Part shown: positions 1 to 10,794 of the stretch, piece after piece
Numbering within the stretch: the stretch's first letter is position 1
Layout: the number at the start of each line of letters is the position of its first letter
NCBI GenBank assembly: GCA_946811185.2
Contig: OX328106.1
Span: 26,782,426-26,846,425, forward strand
Reading direction: 5' to 3'
Source: Hippopus hippopus
Lineage: Eukaryota; Mollusca; Bivalvia; Cardiida; Cardiidae
Length of the DNA stretch: 64,000 bases
The notes under the pieces: model-generated
Databases searched by the model: none
Told to the model about the DNA's origin: nothing
Seen by the model: the letters and a program-made list of their open reading frames with translations, nothing else
Position numbers and translations under genes: made by a program

Positions 1-10
1 CGAACGTATA

Positions 11-1346
11 CGAGGGTTGTTCGATATGTAATGTGTACGATATCTCAAAAGCATTCGATTCGAATAGTGAAATGAACATTACATCCCTCCAAAGTATTCT
101 CCGCGGTTTGAAATACATAATTTCAATCTCTGAATCCATTTCTGAAATGCGTCACGGTACGCTGATTTAGGTAGACCTCTGAGGCACTGACTGATGGCTG
201 AGCCAAGGGCTTGTCGGGACTTGTAACGACGACCAGATAAGAACTTTTTAAGTTTTTGAAAAAGGAAAAAGCCGCATGGGGCTAGATCTGGAGAGTATGG
301 TGGGTGTAGCAAGACGGTAACCTTCTCCGACTTCAAAAATTGCTTTACAAGCTCAGATGTATGTGATGGAGCATTATCATGAAGTAGACGAACATGCCTA
401 AATCCTGACACAGGGCGTCGTTTAAGATAATATTTCTTGACCTTTTTTAGTATAACATCTCGGTAATACCGACCTGTAACACTTTTGCCCTTCGGCACCG
501 GAATTTGTACGGCTATACCATCACATGAGAAGAATATGCAATAAAGAATCTTCTTTGTGCTAATATGCTTCTTTTGGCAACTACAGGCCTTCTACCGTGT
601 TTAGTTAGCCATATTTTGTTTCCAATTTTTCTTATTGGTTCGAAATAGTGAACCCATGTTTCGTCACCAGTAACAATGTTTGCAAATTGTCTTTGATTGA
701 ATTTGGGAAACATTTTGAGCAATTGCTTAGCGGTTTGTACTCGTACCCGTTTTTGGTCATCTGTCAGTATTTGCGGTATCCATCTGGCAGAAATCTTTCG
801 TACTTTCAAAATACGCTTCAAAATGAAATGCACCCGCGATAGCGATATGCCAACAGCGTTGGCAGTATCACGAATCGTGTATCTGCCATCACTTTCAATT
901 GTTTCCCTGACTTTTGAGACATTTGCCTTGCCTGTTACAGTCACAGGTCGGCCAGATTTTGCTGCATCTTTGACGGACTCTGTGCCAGTCAGAAATTTCT
1001 TTCTCCACCTACGAACTGTCTCGTAAGATACCTTATCAGACCCATAAACTTCCCCCAATTCAGTAAAAATCTGCATCACCGAATGACCGAGTTTTGTGCT
1101 AACTTTTATATAAGCTCTAATTGCTTTAATATTCTTAATCCGTTTCCCAACCATTTTTGCAACAGTGGTCAACGACTAGCTCTATTGAAATGACTATAAG
1201 TTTAAAACTATGTGGAGCTGAAGGCTCGTGTTTATACCGTTGGAAAGGTATTGAATAGAGCTATTCAAGCGTATCATCATCCACGAAATCGTTCAAAGCG
1301 TTATTGCGCTGTAGTACAATACACATTACATATCGAACAGCTCTCG
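11..1346 (-). mobile_element. mariner transposon, full length with both TIRs
   Basis: A complete mariner-type element read on the minus strand. Its ends are inverted repeats of about 30 bp: the left end begins CGAGGGTTGTTCGATATGTA at 11, and the right end, read inward from 1346, is nearly the same with about three mismatches. Both ends sit against TATA, so the usual TA duplication is visible at 9-10 and 1347-1348. The length of 1336 bp is typical of the family. It carries one transposase gene that is damaged (see the pseudogene entry). The well-preserved ends mean it could still be mobilised by an active relative. The superfamily call is firm; I cannot place the subfamily. Confidence 0.93.
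79..1172 (-). pseudogene. mariner transposase, one frameshift and a lost catalytic Asp
   Basis: This encodes the cut-and-paste transposase of the surrounding mariner. The N-terminal part (1172 down to about 560) has two helix-turn-helix regions, including SYETVRRWRKKF and TIRDTANAVGISLSRVHFIL, a linker GRPVTVT, and the first catalytic Asp in TGDETWVHYFEP. The reading frame then breaks near 550-575; the next frame continues as KKILYCIFFSCDG and PVPKGKSVTGRYYRDV and holds the second Asp in LLHDNAPSHTSE. The third Asp, expected 34 residues later (DD34D), is Gly: PYSPDLAPCGFFLF, codon GGC at 271-273 on the minus strand, where family members have Asp. The C-terminus ends at the stop near 79. The combined length of about 350 residues is normal. 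The frameshift could be a read error, but the D-to-G change alone should abolish catalysis (family knowledge). Confidence 0.92.
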
Positions 1347-1504
1347 TATATCATGTACACTGACAAAACAAACGTAAAAGCAGTTTCCCTTTCGGGACCC
1401 CCGTATACATGACTACACTTTCACCACAACATCCAAAATGGCGGCGTCGATCAAGATTAACATCAACATTATGCACCAAACTGCACGTTTTACCAAGGTT
1501 TCAG

Positions 1505-1528
1505 TGACGTCAGTTCCCAGTGACGTCA
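1505..1528. promoter_or_regulatory. two CRE-like palindromes TGACGTCA
   Basis: Two perfect TGACGTCA octamers, 16 bp apart, lie just outside the mariner's right end in gene-free DNA. The octamer is the CREB/ATF site. No promoter or gene is visible nearby, so function is unsupported; a third octamer stands at 2750-2757. Confidence 0.2.
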
Positions 1529-1660
1529 GTTTTCATTGAACTGGGGCAATCAGAAGGGAAATTCTACTTCGTCAGCGTACTCAATTTTTAAAACCAAAAA
1601 AACAGGTAAATTTCGCTTAACACACGTTGGAATGGTAAAGCTTTGCAGTATAATAAATTC

Positions 1661-1804
1661 GTTGTACGGTCAGGTGGCAGGGGACTTGGAAACTTGTTCA
1701 CGGCTGTGGTGAATCATGTCGCCATCTCGCCTTCGGCTCGGGGCGACATGATTCACCACAGCCGTGAACAAGTTTCCAAGTCCCCTGCCACCTGACCGTA
1801 CAAC
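1661..1804. repeat. perfect 63-bp-arm hairpin with an 18-base loop
   Basis: Positions 1661-1723 and 1742-1804 are exact reverse complements, 63 of 63. The loop, 1724-1741, reads ATCTCGCCTTCGGCTCGG. Nothing in the arms resembles a protein. The lack of any mismatch suggests recent origin or ongoing correction between arms. A second hairpin of almost the same size and loop motif is at 3061-3201 but with unrelated arms. It could be a short MITE or a fold-back; no target duplication is clear. Confidence 0.9.
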
Positions 1805-2915
1805 TAATAATGTCCACTGGCTGCCAAAGTTTGGCCTTTTCAGCGCCTAATATAAAAAAAAAAAACTAGACCTATTTTGACGGCTGAAAATACAAACAAC
1901 TGGAACTTAGAAGAAAGATTTATATCTCATAGGCTTGACTGAAAAGGCAAACGGTATAGGTCCAAGGTCCGACTGGACATTCTGTACAATCTGATCCTGA
2001 TCTTTGCTGTCGGTAAAAGCCTATGTTTTCGCCTACTTACTGTGACCTGAAAGGGTCATATGGAATAATGTTGAAAACTGCGTTAAACGCCATAGGATTT
2101 ATACCATACAAAATCATCCGAGTACAGGAGATCAAGGGGAGCTATTACTGATGGCTTACAGACCGTTAATTGTCTGTATGCCTGACTGTCCGTTCCTACA
2201 CCTTTACTTAAACGGTTGTTTTTTTTTTATCAGAAACTGCTAGATCCAACAAAAACAATTCCTTATTTAAACACCCTTGGAGGGGAAAGAAATACTGTAA
2301 ATAGGTAAATTCAAATGACTAAGACGTTCCCCCTACTTTTAGCAAACATCTTGAAAAATATTCTTCCCCACAGTGGAGGTTAGATGGTACTAAAACGTTG
2401 CATGGGTAATAAGTAGCGATAGTACTTTGACCCTTTCCCAAACATGAAATTTCAGACTCTTACAAATTTTATCCTGTCACCTTTTACAATTTCAACCCGA
2501 TAACAGGGTGCCGTATAATTTTTTTGTTATCCGTCAGTTGGTCATGTGACCGCTAAGTGCGCACCTGCTAACTGGGACTATTTTCAAACAAGCGTCTTAC
2601 TGCCGTAATGAATGAATCAATCACTAGCGAAAACTTTTGCTCGTTTAATTAATAGTCTGTTATGTTAAAACACATTGTCTTCTTCGCCACAATATTTTTC
2701 TGCGGATATACGTCACGTTTAATAATCATTACGTAGCCGATATCATTCATGACGTCATTATTGCAGCTGCATATCCAGAGGGTTTTGTAAGTTTACACGG
2801 TTCTTCATTTTTTAAAGTTTTTCATAGATCTAGTGAGAAAGATGTCAATATGTGCCTTATTTCGATCGAAATGTGTAATTTAGTCGGATTTTGGATTATT
2901 GAGAAAAGGGTTTAA
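1805..2915. other. gene-free stretch, nothing recognised
   Basis: AT-rich DNA with short homopolymers (A near 1855, T near 2220). No long ORF, repeat family or RNA gene was seen on either strand. Confidence 0.5.
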
Positions 2916-2917
2916 AT

Positions 2918-2978
2918 AAAATAGACGGTTGGTGTCTTGGACTGGGAAAGTCTATCAGGCTCGGCTCCGGAAATTTAT
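2918..2978 (+). repeat. half copy of the 3061-3201 hairpin arm
   Basis: About 60 bp matching the left arm of the neighbouring hairpin with several mismatches (GGTTGGTGTCTTGGA, GGCTCGGCTC). There is no matching right arm, so this is a single-arm relic. Confidence 0.6.
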
Positions 2979-3060
2979 TAAAGGTACGGTCTGTATCAAT
3001 GTTTTTTTTTTCGTTTGCTTGTTTTGTTTTGTTCCGTTACAGTGAGTGACAGGATAAATA

Positions 3061-3201
3061 GAATAGATGGTTGGTGGCTTGGATGGGTTAAGTTTATCGG
3101 GCTCGGCTCTGAAATTTATCCGGTTCGCCTTTGGCTCACCAGATAAATTCCTCCGCCTTGCCCGATAAACTTAACCCATCCAAGACACCAACCATCTATT
3201 C
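3061..3201. repeat. 141-bp hairpin with about 60-bp arms
   Basis: The left arm starts GAATAGATGGTTGGTGGCTT and the right arm ends with its near-perfect inverse, ACACCAACCATCTATTC. The loop near 3121-3140 contains TTCGCCTTTGGCTC, close to the CGCCTTCGGCTC loop of the 1661-1804 hairpin. A few mismatches between the arms show it is older than that one. Confidence 0.85.
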
Positions 3202-3266
3202 TCTATAAATGCATCTGCACACAATAAACTCATTATTGGTACCAATCATCTGAAGTTCTTTTCAAG

Positions 3267-3392
3267 GTTAGAAAACATTGTGAGAAAAGGAGAAAATGCT
3301 GGTTACCAGCATTTTCTCCTTTTCTCACAATGTTTTCAAAACCCTTCTTTATCAAGGTCGTTAAAACTCGGGATTGTGTGGTAAACGTGTAA
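3267..3392 (+). repeat. MITE family A, right half
   Basis: Starts at GGTTAGAAAACATTGTG, holds the whole central hairpin (arms GAGAAAAGGAGAAAATGCTG and inverse) and runs to the end GGTAAACGTGTAA. The left half is missing. Confidence 0.85.
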
Positions 3393-3422
3393 ACTCTATT
3401 CAAATGTCTTCCGTAGGTTAAC

Positions 3423-5101
3423 TTTTTAGCTCACCTGAGCACAACGTGCTCAAGGGGAGCTTTTAGGATCACCCGGTGTCCGTCGTGCGTCGTCCGTCGT
3501 GCGTCGTCAACAATTCTTTAAACATCTATTCCTCCTAAACCGCTGGGCCAATTTGGACCAAACTTGGCTGGAATGTTCCTTGGGAGGTCCTCTTTAAAAA
3601 CTGTTCACAGAATTTGATTCCATCAAAAACTCTGGTTGCCATGGCAACCAAATGGAATTTTTTAAGAAATTCTTTAAAAATCTTCTCTGAAACCGCTGGT
3701 CAGATTTTGAAATAATTTCACAGAAATGTTCCTTGGGTGACCTTTTTCAAAATTTGTTCGCGAAATTTTGATCCGTCAAGAAACATGGCTCTGGTGAATG
3801 GGGGCTACTTGCACTATACAGAAATGAAGAAATTCTTAAAAATTCTTCTTCTCTGAAACGGCTGGTCAGATTTTGAAATAATTTCACAGAGATGTTCCTT
3901 GGGTGACCCTTTTCGAAAAGTGTTCGCGAAATTTTGATCCGTCAAGAAACATGGCTCCGGTGAATGGGGGCTACTTGCACTATACAGAAATGAAGAAATT
4001 CTTAAAAATTCTTCTTCTCTGAAACGGCTGGTCAGATTTTGAAATAATTTCACAGAGATGTTCCTTGGGTGACATTTTTCATGTTTGCGAAATTTTGATC
4101 CGTCAAGAAACATGGCTCTGGTGAATGGGGGCTACTTGCACTATACAGAAATGAAGAAATTCTTAAAAACTCTTCTTCTCTGAAATGGCTGGTCAGATTT
4201 TGAAATAATTTCACAGAAATGTTTCTTTGGTGACCCTTTTCAAAAATTGTTCACAAAATGCTGATTCGTCAAGAAACATGGCTCTGATTGGGGGGCCACT
4301 TGCACTATATGGACATGAAGAAATTCTTAAAAATTCTTCTTCTCTGAAACGGCTGGTCAGATTTTGAAATAATTTCACAGAAATGTTTCTTGGGTGACCC
4401 TTTTTGCAAATTGTTCGAGAAATTTTGATACATCAAGAAACATGGCTCTGATGGCTGTGGGCTATTTACACTTTACGGACATGAAGAAATTCTTAAAAAA
4501 TCTTCTTCTCTGAAACAGCTGGTCAGATTTTGAAATAATTTCACAGCAATGTTCCTTGGGTGACTCTTTTCAAAAATTGCTCACAAAATTGTGATCTGTC
4601 AAGAAACATGGCTCTGATGGTGGGGGCTATTTGCACTACAGGGACATGAAGAGGAATTTCTAAATACTTCTTCTCTGGAACGGCAGGTCAGATTTTGAAA
4701 TAATTTTACAGAAATGTTCCTAGGGTGACCCTTTTCAAAAATTGTTAGGGAAATTTTTATCCGTCGAAAAACAACAGCCAATTGTTGGCACCTGCATGTG
4801 GTGCTCTTGTTTGACTTATGTTTTTAGTCACTATTGAGCATGTGCTCTTCTTCAAGAAATTGTCCTTGGATGATCTATCCAAACATTTATTTGCAGAATT
4901 CTGATTCATCAAATTCATTGCTGTGGTGATGATTGTAGGGGTGGTGACAGATTTTGAAATGACTTTTACAGGTGACCTTTTCAAAATTGCTTGGCAAAAT
5001 AATGATTTTGTTTCCAAAGTTTCAATACCTCAAAAAAATTGGCTATGTTCCTCTCAAAAATTCAGGTGAGCGATCCAGGGCCATCTTGGCCCTCTTGTTA
5101 C
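3423..5101 (+). mobile_element. pearl-like element with internal tandem repeats
   Basis: The left end is TTTTAGCTCACCTGAGCAC and the right end is CAGGTGAGCGATCCAGGGCC followed by CATCTTGGCCCTCTTGTT. CTCACCTGA and TCAGGTGAG make a short inverted terminal repeat. Near the left end is a GC-rich CGTCGTGCGTCGTC run. The middle is a tandem array (separate entry). The layout, short inverted ends around a core of about 160-bp tandem units, resembles the pearl elements described from oysters; that placement is an inference, and rolling-circle (Helitron-like) elements with tandem cores are the alternative. No transposase is encoded. Confidence 0.65.
3600..4785 (+). repeat. tandem array, about seven units of 161-166 bp
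   Basis: The marker GAAATTTTGATCCGTCAAG recurs at 3762, 3928, 4089, 4255, 4419, 4584 and 4750, giving periods of 166, 161, 166, 164, 165 and 166. Each unit also carries ATGGCTCTG and CTTCTCTGAAACGGCTGGTC. Neighbouring units near 3760-4130 are almost identical and the later ones diverge. The short minus-strand ORFs here (FLTDQNFA, HPRNISVKLFQNLT) are shadows repeated once per unit. Confidence 0.93.
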
Positions 5102-5150
5102 CTATTCTTGGGGGAAAGGTCAAACCATGGGCTTATATGTTCTATTGATT

Positions 5151-5425
5151 TGAACCATGCTTTATGAAAAGGGTGCTTAATGCATCTGCAAAAAGTATCG
5201 ACCCATGTCAGCCTGCGCAGTCAGCGCAGGCTTACTTAGGTGGAAACTTTTTGTTATTTGTCAATTTTCTGCATGTCCGAGGAGCATTCTGAACCTCGTG
5301 ATTTAGTTTGTTGCTAGACAAAATTGTTTCTATGGATCCATAACTGTGTGATGACTTGCTTGGTATAATACATCACGGAGATGCACTATACCTCCTTTTT
5401 GCTAGAGCACGGCTGATTTATATTA
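5151..5425 (+). repeat. MITE family C copy
   Basis: Begins TGAACCATGCTTTATG, has the core hairpin around CAGCCTGCGCAGTCAGCGCA, and ends in GAGCACGGCTGATTTATAT. Several stem mismatches make it an older copy. Confidence 0.85.
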
Positions 5426-5589
5426 GGAAAGCTTCAAAGATCTTCCCATCTGGAACCACAAGGAAATGAATCTTCAGCTTCTGTATGTATGATTATCAAG
5501 TGGTTCTCTATCAAACTTGTACAAATACTGTCCTTGGGTCAGAGAAGTCCTGCCGCGGGGTCATATCTTTTTTGTGGAGTTATATCAGA

Positions 5590-5762
5590 AGGGGTAAAGT
5601 GTCGGCCTCTCTAGTTAGAGGTTCCGGGCTCAAATCCTGTTGGAAATAGGGAAACTATGGCATCTGCCCAGATATCAACACGGTCACTGGTTAGGTTCCT
5701 AGAAGGCAAGCACTGAGAGCAATAGACGTTATAGAACCTGTTTCAAAACCGATGTGAAATAA
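5590..5762 (+). mobile_element. degenerate tRNA-headed SINE
   Basis: A tRNA-like head (GGTTCCGGGCTCAAATCC as B box) is followed by a SINE body (AGGCAAGCACTGAGAG) and a tail GAACCTGTTTCAAAACCG. The A box is weak. It abuts the next family C MITE. Confidence 0.45.
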
Positions 5763-6029
5763 ATGAGCCACGCTGTGACAACAGAGGGCTTAATGCATCT
5801 TCGTGATGCATAATACCAAGCAAGTCATCACATAATCATGGATCCATAAAGTCCATTTTGTCTAACAACCAGCTGAATTATGAGATAGACTGGTCGTTTG
5901 ACTTACAGAATGTTGACATTAGCCGGAAAAGTTTCGGCCCTGGTCAGCCTGCGCGGACTGCTCAGGCTGACCTGGGTCGATACTTTTCGCAGATGCATTA
6001 AGCTCCCTTTCAGCAGAGCATAGCTCAAA
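5763..6029 (-). repeat. MITE family C copy, reversed
   Basis: Starts GAGCCACGCTGTGACAACAG, carries GTGATGCATAATACCAAGC near the left end and the GTCAGCCTGCGCGGACTG hairpin near 5950, and ends CAGAGCATAGCTCAAAT. Confidence 0.85.
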
Positions 6030-6189
6030 TAGTTTTAGATAAAAGCTCTGCCTTGTCAGAAAACTGATCTATACTGTCTGCAAAAAGACTTAAAGTATCT
6101 GTCAGAATTCGAGAGTTGGGTATGTAGGTTTGATGATATAATTTTTAGTTTTGGTTTTTCTCACTTGGCCACCATGTTTACCTACATTT

Positions 6190-6470
6190 GAGCCATACTC
6201 TGGCTTAAGGGGTTATAATGCATCTCCGTGATGCAATGGAACCAAGCATGTCATCACATAATAATTATTACTGATCCGTAAAATCCATTTTGTTTAACAA
6301 TCGATTGTATCATGAGGTACACTGGTTCTTGAACATTCAGAAAATTTACAAAAAAAAGCAAAACAGTGTCGACTCGGGTCAGCCTGCGCGGACTGCGCAG
6401 GCTGACCTGAGTCGATACTTTTTGCAGTTGAATGAACACTCATTCCCCAGATTATGGCTCATTTTCATCT
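6190..6470 (-). repeat. MITE family C copy, reversed
   Basis: Left end TTGAGCCATACTCTGG, right end GATTATGGCTCATTTT. The core palindrome around 6370-6412 (GTCAGCCTGCGCGGACTGCG) is intact. Confidence 0.85.
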
Positions 6471-6955
6471 AATTTCAGGTACATGTACCAGCCACACCAA
6501 AATCCGGGAGCAGCAAAAGGAAGATATCTGCTCAGAGACCATGCTCCCAACAATCTAAACTGTTTGTCGTTACTGAAGAATTGAAAGACGTATCGGAAAC
6601 GAGGCTCACTTCATTTTCCGAGTAACTCATTTTTGTACGTAACCGACTTGCTACCGAGTTTGGCCCAACTTCGAGGAAAGAAGAGGAAACGTAGAGACTG
6701 AACTAGTTGCAGGCGGTGATTTAGCCTGGGTTCCAGTCCGATCATGTTTTCCTCTTATATATTCGGACGTTAATTTGTCGAAAATGAGGTAATAATTACG
6801 GAAGTGACAAACCGTTTTGCTACAGATCTGTATGGACCGTGAAAGGAGACCGCTATAAGGAGTGATTAAAACATTAATACCGCCTGGACCCAGGCTGGCG
6901 GTGGTTCGAACCTTTTGTATGAGAAGAGGCTGGTCGGGGACTGTATTTACTAACA
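6471..6955. other. gene-free stretch
   Basis: No repeat family or coding exon was recognised. A minus-strand ORF of about 100 codons at 6651-6956 has no recognisable domain and no splice context. Confidence 0.4.
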
Positions 6956-6957
6956 AT

Positions 6958-7105
6958 TCTGTAAAGCAGTCTTAATCTACTAAGTAACCTCAAGAATTTT
7001 CTAAATTTCAAAGTAACGCGATTTCTGATTGGCTGAACTAATTAGTTTAGCAAATCAGAAATTGTGTTATTTTTTAATCTAGAACGACACTTGGAGTGTT
7101 AACAA
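6958..7105. repeat. MITE family D, partial
   Basis: Inverted GATTGGCTGAACTAATTAG / TTTAGCAAATCAGAAATTG core flanked by the AAGTAACGCG-like arm. The outer GTATTCACC ends are lost. Confidence 0.7.
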
Positions 7106-7190
7106 GTATTTTCTCTTTTTTTTTTCCACAATGTTTTCAAAGCCTCCGTACTCAAGCTTTTTAAAACTCGAGGTTGTTTGGTAAAACGTT
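7106..7190 (+). repeat. MITE family A, right-end fragment
   Basis: Only the right hairpin arm and end remain: CACAATGTTTTCAAAGCC through GGTTGTTTGGTAAAACG. It directly abuts a family D fragment. Confidence 0.7.
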
Positions 7191-7529
7191 ACTTTCATTC
7201 TTAATTTCAAACCTGATCATCTAATTGGTTAAGACATTTTCTTAGAATGGAGCTGTGGGCTGAAAGTGAATAGGGCCGCCGGCCCGATTAATATTGAAAT
7301 CTGTTTCACGGGAAGTTTTGATATGAAAAACGACTGAAACAATGTTGAAAGCGACTTAATGATACCTTCTGACATTGGATTTTACATCATTATCGAAAGC
7401 AATCCTAGATCTTTTTTGATAACATAAGGGCAAGAGTTTAAGTTCTGATCGTGGCCGACTTGTTCCGCGGATTTATAAAGTCATTGTAACAAGATCGATT
7501 CTCTTCTTACCGCTGAATATACTTTCGAC

Positions 7530-7625
7530 TGCGTTTGGTGGTTAAGCAGCCAGTGGCTTGGACAGAATTTTGTAGATAAGCTACAAGGCGTGGGTGGTTG
7601 CACTGGTCGCTGTAATAAAAAGTAA
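7530..7625 (+). mobile_element. SINE tail fragment
   Basis: Matches the 3' domain shared by SINEs of this window: AAGCAGCCAGTGGCTTGGA and GCACTGGTCGCTGTAATA, then an A-rich end. The tRNA head is absent. Confidence 0.55.
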
Positions 7626-7639
7626 AAATAAACATTTGA

Positions 7640-9000
7640 AAACAGTGTTTACCATAAGAAAAAATCAGTATACAGCAAATGAAACATTTTTATGAATCAT
7701 CTTTAAGAGAAATTAAACTGTTGGAACTTTGTTTAAGTTCTAATGATTATTGCCCTTGGATCTGGTGCTCTTTTTTGGACAGTCTTGCTTGCAGCACTGT
7801 CCTTGGTATACATTTATTTTGAAACATGCAACGCCCCAATTCTTAAAATAGGAAATTTTGCTTAGCGATACTACTTTCAAAGGATTCTACATTCATGCTG
7901 TATCAGGGGAGGTAACTAATACATGTATTTCCACGTTTCATTTAAAAGAAAAATAGTTCCCTGAATTCACACAGATTTTTCTCAATTATGTTATTCTTAC
8001 GAGAGATATATATTTGTAAAATGACGCAAAACTTTCAGCTTATAATTACAACAATACTAAACTGAATATTCAGCAAACTTTAACATTTTGCAATGTTTAC
8101 TCATGTAATAAAACCTAACCCTTTTACCACCAGTTAAAAAAAAATGACTATTTCAATCAGTTAAAGTGACCAAGATACTGTAAGTACAATGCTGTTTCAT
8201 CTAAGATAACCCCATAAAACATTTAACGGTGAAGACTTTAGATGAGACAGCACAGACAGCATTTCAAAATGTGATCTTTATTATACACTGTGCGCTTTCT
8301 TACATAAGAAGTTGTACGTACCCTTAGCAATATTCATTCCTCCACGGCAGTTATCACTCTGCCTAAGTTTTGAGAGTAATTTCTCCACATCATAATGATT
8401 TAAACAGCAATTTCTCGGTAAAGAAGTTGAAGTATTTAAGCATCATAAATGTCTTCAGCAAGAAACTTGTGATTTTTGCTGTGGGGTAATTACAAGGTTC
8501 TTTTTTTCCAAAAGTGTTGCTAATTTTGACATTACAGATAAGTTTTCAAAGTTACGGGATTTTTCCAGCTCACAGCTGCATGACTTCAGTGTCATCACTT
8601 GGTATTAATTGCATAGTCAATCTAGATTACAAATTCGAATATTCATTTTGTAACTAGATGATATTAATGTGATCATATAGTCGTTATTAGACTAGCGATC
8701 AAATTGCGAGTGTATTGCCATCGAGAGTGACCTAGATTCAAATATAAACAAAACAAAAAAACACAGTCGCCAACTACTGACACACTAAAAATAATTCTTT
8801 CCAACAGAAACTGTAAATCTGTTAAATATGACAATGTTGGCATGATCTGCAAAACCTCTATCACTTCAACTTGAACAATGTCTACTGACAAAGTCATAGA
8901 CTGAACAAAATGCTACTGATAAGGTACAAAATGTTTGCTTATATGTAAATCAAGTCAGGGACCTAGGCAGATCAGGCTGATTGGACTGGGCCGAACTTGA
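7640..9000. other. gene-free AT-rich stretch
   Basis: No ORF with a recognisable domain and no member of the repeat families was found. Confidence 0.5.
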
Positions 9001-9257
9001 TCAGACTTAATGACCCGATTGGACCACTTTTCTTCAACCTTGTGCAGACTTCGCGAAACACGTCGGTCCGACGGACATGACCGACGAATCTTGACAAGGA
9101 CCGACGATTTTTCAGGCCAGATCGGTCCGACTGTCCGGCATTTATTCCGACCCGCTGAAAACGTTATGGCAACGTTTCGGACAAAAATGGCGTCGTTAAA
9201 ATATTACGAAAGTGCGCAACCCGGTAAAAAAGAAAATTAACGTCAGAAGAGCGCTCT

Positions 9258-9504
9258 GAAAAGAAAAAAGAATATGAGAAAAGGAGACCGGAGAGAAAAT
9301 TTAATGAGAAATGGAAGTAGCAACGAGAATGGTTCGTTTATGACTCGGAAAAGGTGCAAATACGCTCCACAGTCTGTCAGGATTTTCACGGCGAGAAAGT
9401 AAGAACGGACCGACATCTTCGCATTACAAACACATTTATTCTTGGACGCACAAATTGTAGAGCATTCGCAGTTGACGACCATGAAAAATCTAAACTGCAC
9501 CATC
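9258..9504 (+). pseudogene. fossil TTF-type zinc-finger region (ZNF862/hAT-like)
   Basis: One forward frame reads as EKKKEYEKRRPERKFNEKWK, a stop (9318-9320), then QREWFVYDSEKV, STVCQDF, FILGRTNCRAF and DDHEKSKLHH. The order W...W/Y-D-x-E-K, CxxCQ, a G-x-x-N-x-R block and H-E-x-S-x-x-H matches the TTF-type zinc finger at the N-terminus of hAT transposases and of domesticated relatives such as ZNF862 (family knowledge, by eye). The first Cys of the CxxC pair is Arg (CGC, 9363-9365). The in-frame stop and lost Cys indicate a dead copy; no dimerisation domain follows. The alternative is chance resemblance. Confidence 0.45.
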
Positions 9505-10500
9505 TTTGTTTTTGTTAAATTTGATTCGGTCTGACAAGTAATGACATTCAGCAGAGAATAAATAGAGTGAACAGAAATTTCAGTGACTTTTGAAAGTCTT
9601 AATGAGTACAGAAATAGGTTAATAGCATTATATGCATAAAGTTGATATAACTGTTACCTTTCTTTCTTATGTTTTCTTTGTTTTTGTTAAATTTTCTTTC
9701 GGTCTGACAGATTTTCTTTCGGTTTGGCAAATTTTCAGGCCTTGTCAGACCGAATGTCTGACACTTTTTATGAACTTTCGGGAAGTCTGCTTGTGTGAAC
9801 CAACTAAGTTTTATCTTTACCAAGGCCACTTATTTTTACATTCGTTAGTCTGTCAGTACTTTCAGTACTTTGATTATAGTTCCCATCTTTCTTTTACTCA
9901 TCTATGGTAAGTCAACTTAATGGCTAGAGTGTTTCATAGTATCTAATAGATTTTCAAATTACAAAATAAAAATAGATATTCTACAGCAGATTGCATGCCT
10001 CATTGACCACTAGAGGTAAACCATTTCTTGTCGACTTGAAAATAAAAAATTTTCTTCAAAAGTTATACTTCAAAACATCAGCAGAAACGAATAGTGTAGA
10101 CCAAACTCAGACTGCACAGGTCGATCATGCTTTACAAACACTTTCTGTCGAATACACGACAGGGAAACCCGTGCAGTTATAAATAACCGCCGTCAAACAC
10201 GCCCCTCGCCACCACCACCACCAAATTTGCTGACTTTCCACGTGCTTAACTTAAACATGTTTTGTATTCACTGTTAGTGTGTTAGTGACTTGTGTAAAGT
10301 GTTCGTTTATCAGACAATGGTTTCTTATTTTAATTTATGGATTATTTAGTTAGCAGGTAAATTCTGGAAACAAATAAAACATGGAGGTGGGTGAATTTTC
10401 TGCTGTGTTTTTCCTTTTCTTTTACATGTCATTTTTGTGTAATTATTATCATACTTACTTTTGTCGTCATCGTCACTTGTTTTCAGCTCACTCCATTCCC
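9505..10500. other. mostly unrecognised; local CGGTCTGAC motif repeats
   Basis: Between 9690 and 9770 the motif TTTCTTTCGGTCTGACAGA recurs in direct and inverted form. The rest holds short low-confidence ORFs only. Confidence 0.35.
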
Positions 10501-10517
10501 AACGAGGTTCACTCTCA

Positions 10518-10724
10518 TATTGCTAAATAAATTAAACAAAACTTTCAAGAAGATAGTAAACAACCGAATAATGTTATTTCAAACTCATTTTCTTTTTTTG
10601 AAAACCATATCTCCTTATCGTACAGTGTAGATCAAGATCAGACTGCACGTTCTGTGCAGTCTGATAGTGATCTACACTGTCCACAAAAGGTCAGTGAGTC
10701 GCACTTAGCAGCTGAAGGGTCAAA
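10518..10724 (-). repeat. MITE family B copy, reversed
   Basis: Left end TGCTAAATAAATTAAAC and right end TTAGCAGCTGAAGGGTCAA. The hairpin at 10623-10682 pairs GTGTAGATCAAGATCAGACT with its inverse. Confidence 0.88.
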
Positions 10725-10794
10725 TGATGGTCGTCGTGATGAGCTTAGTCGGTATTGTATGGGGCTAGAAAATTTAGGAGTTAAGGGTTTGATA

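Noticed and set aside
697..1026. Plus-strand ORF of 109 codons.
   Set aside because: It is antisense to the mariner transposase.
3814..4781. Minus-strand ORFs with repeated HPRNISVKLFQNLT.
   Set aside because: They arise once per 165-bp tandem unit; the frames shift between units and carry no selection signature by eye.
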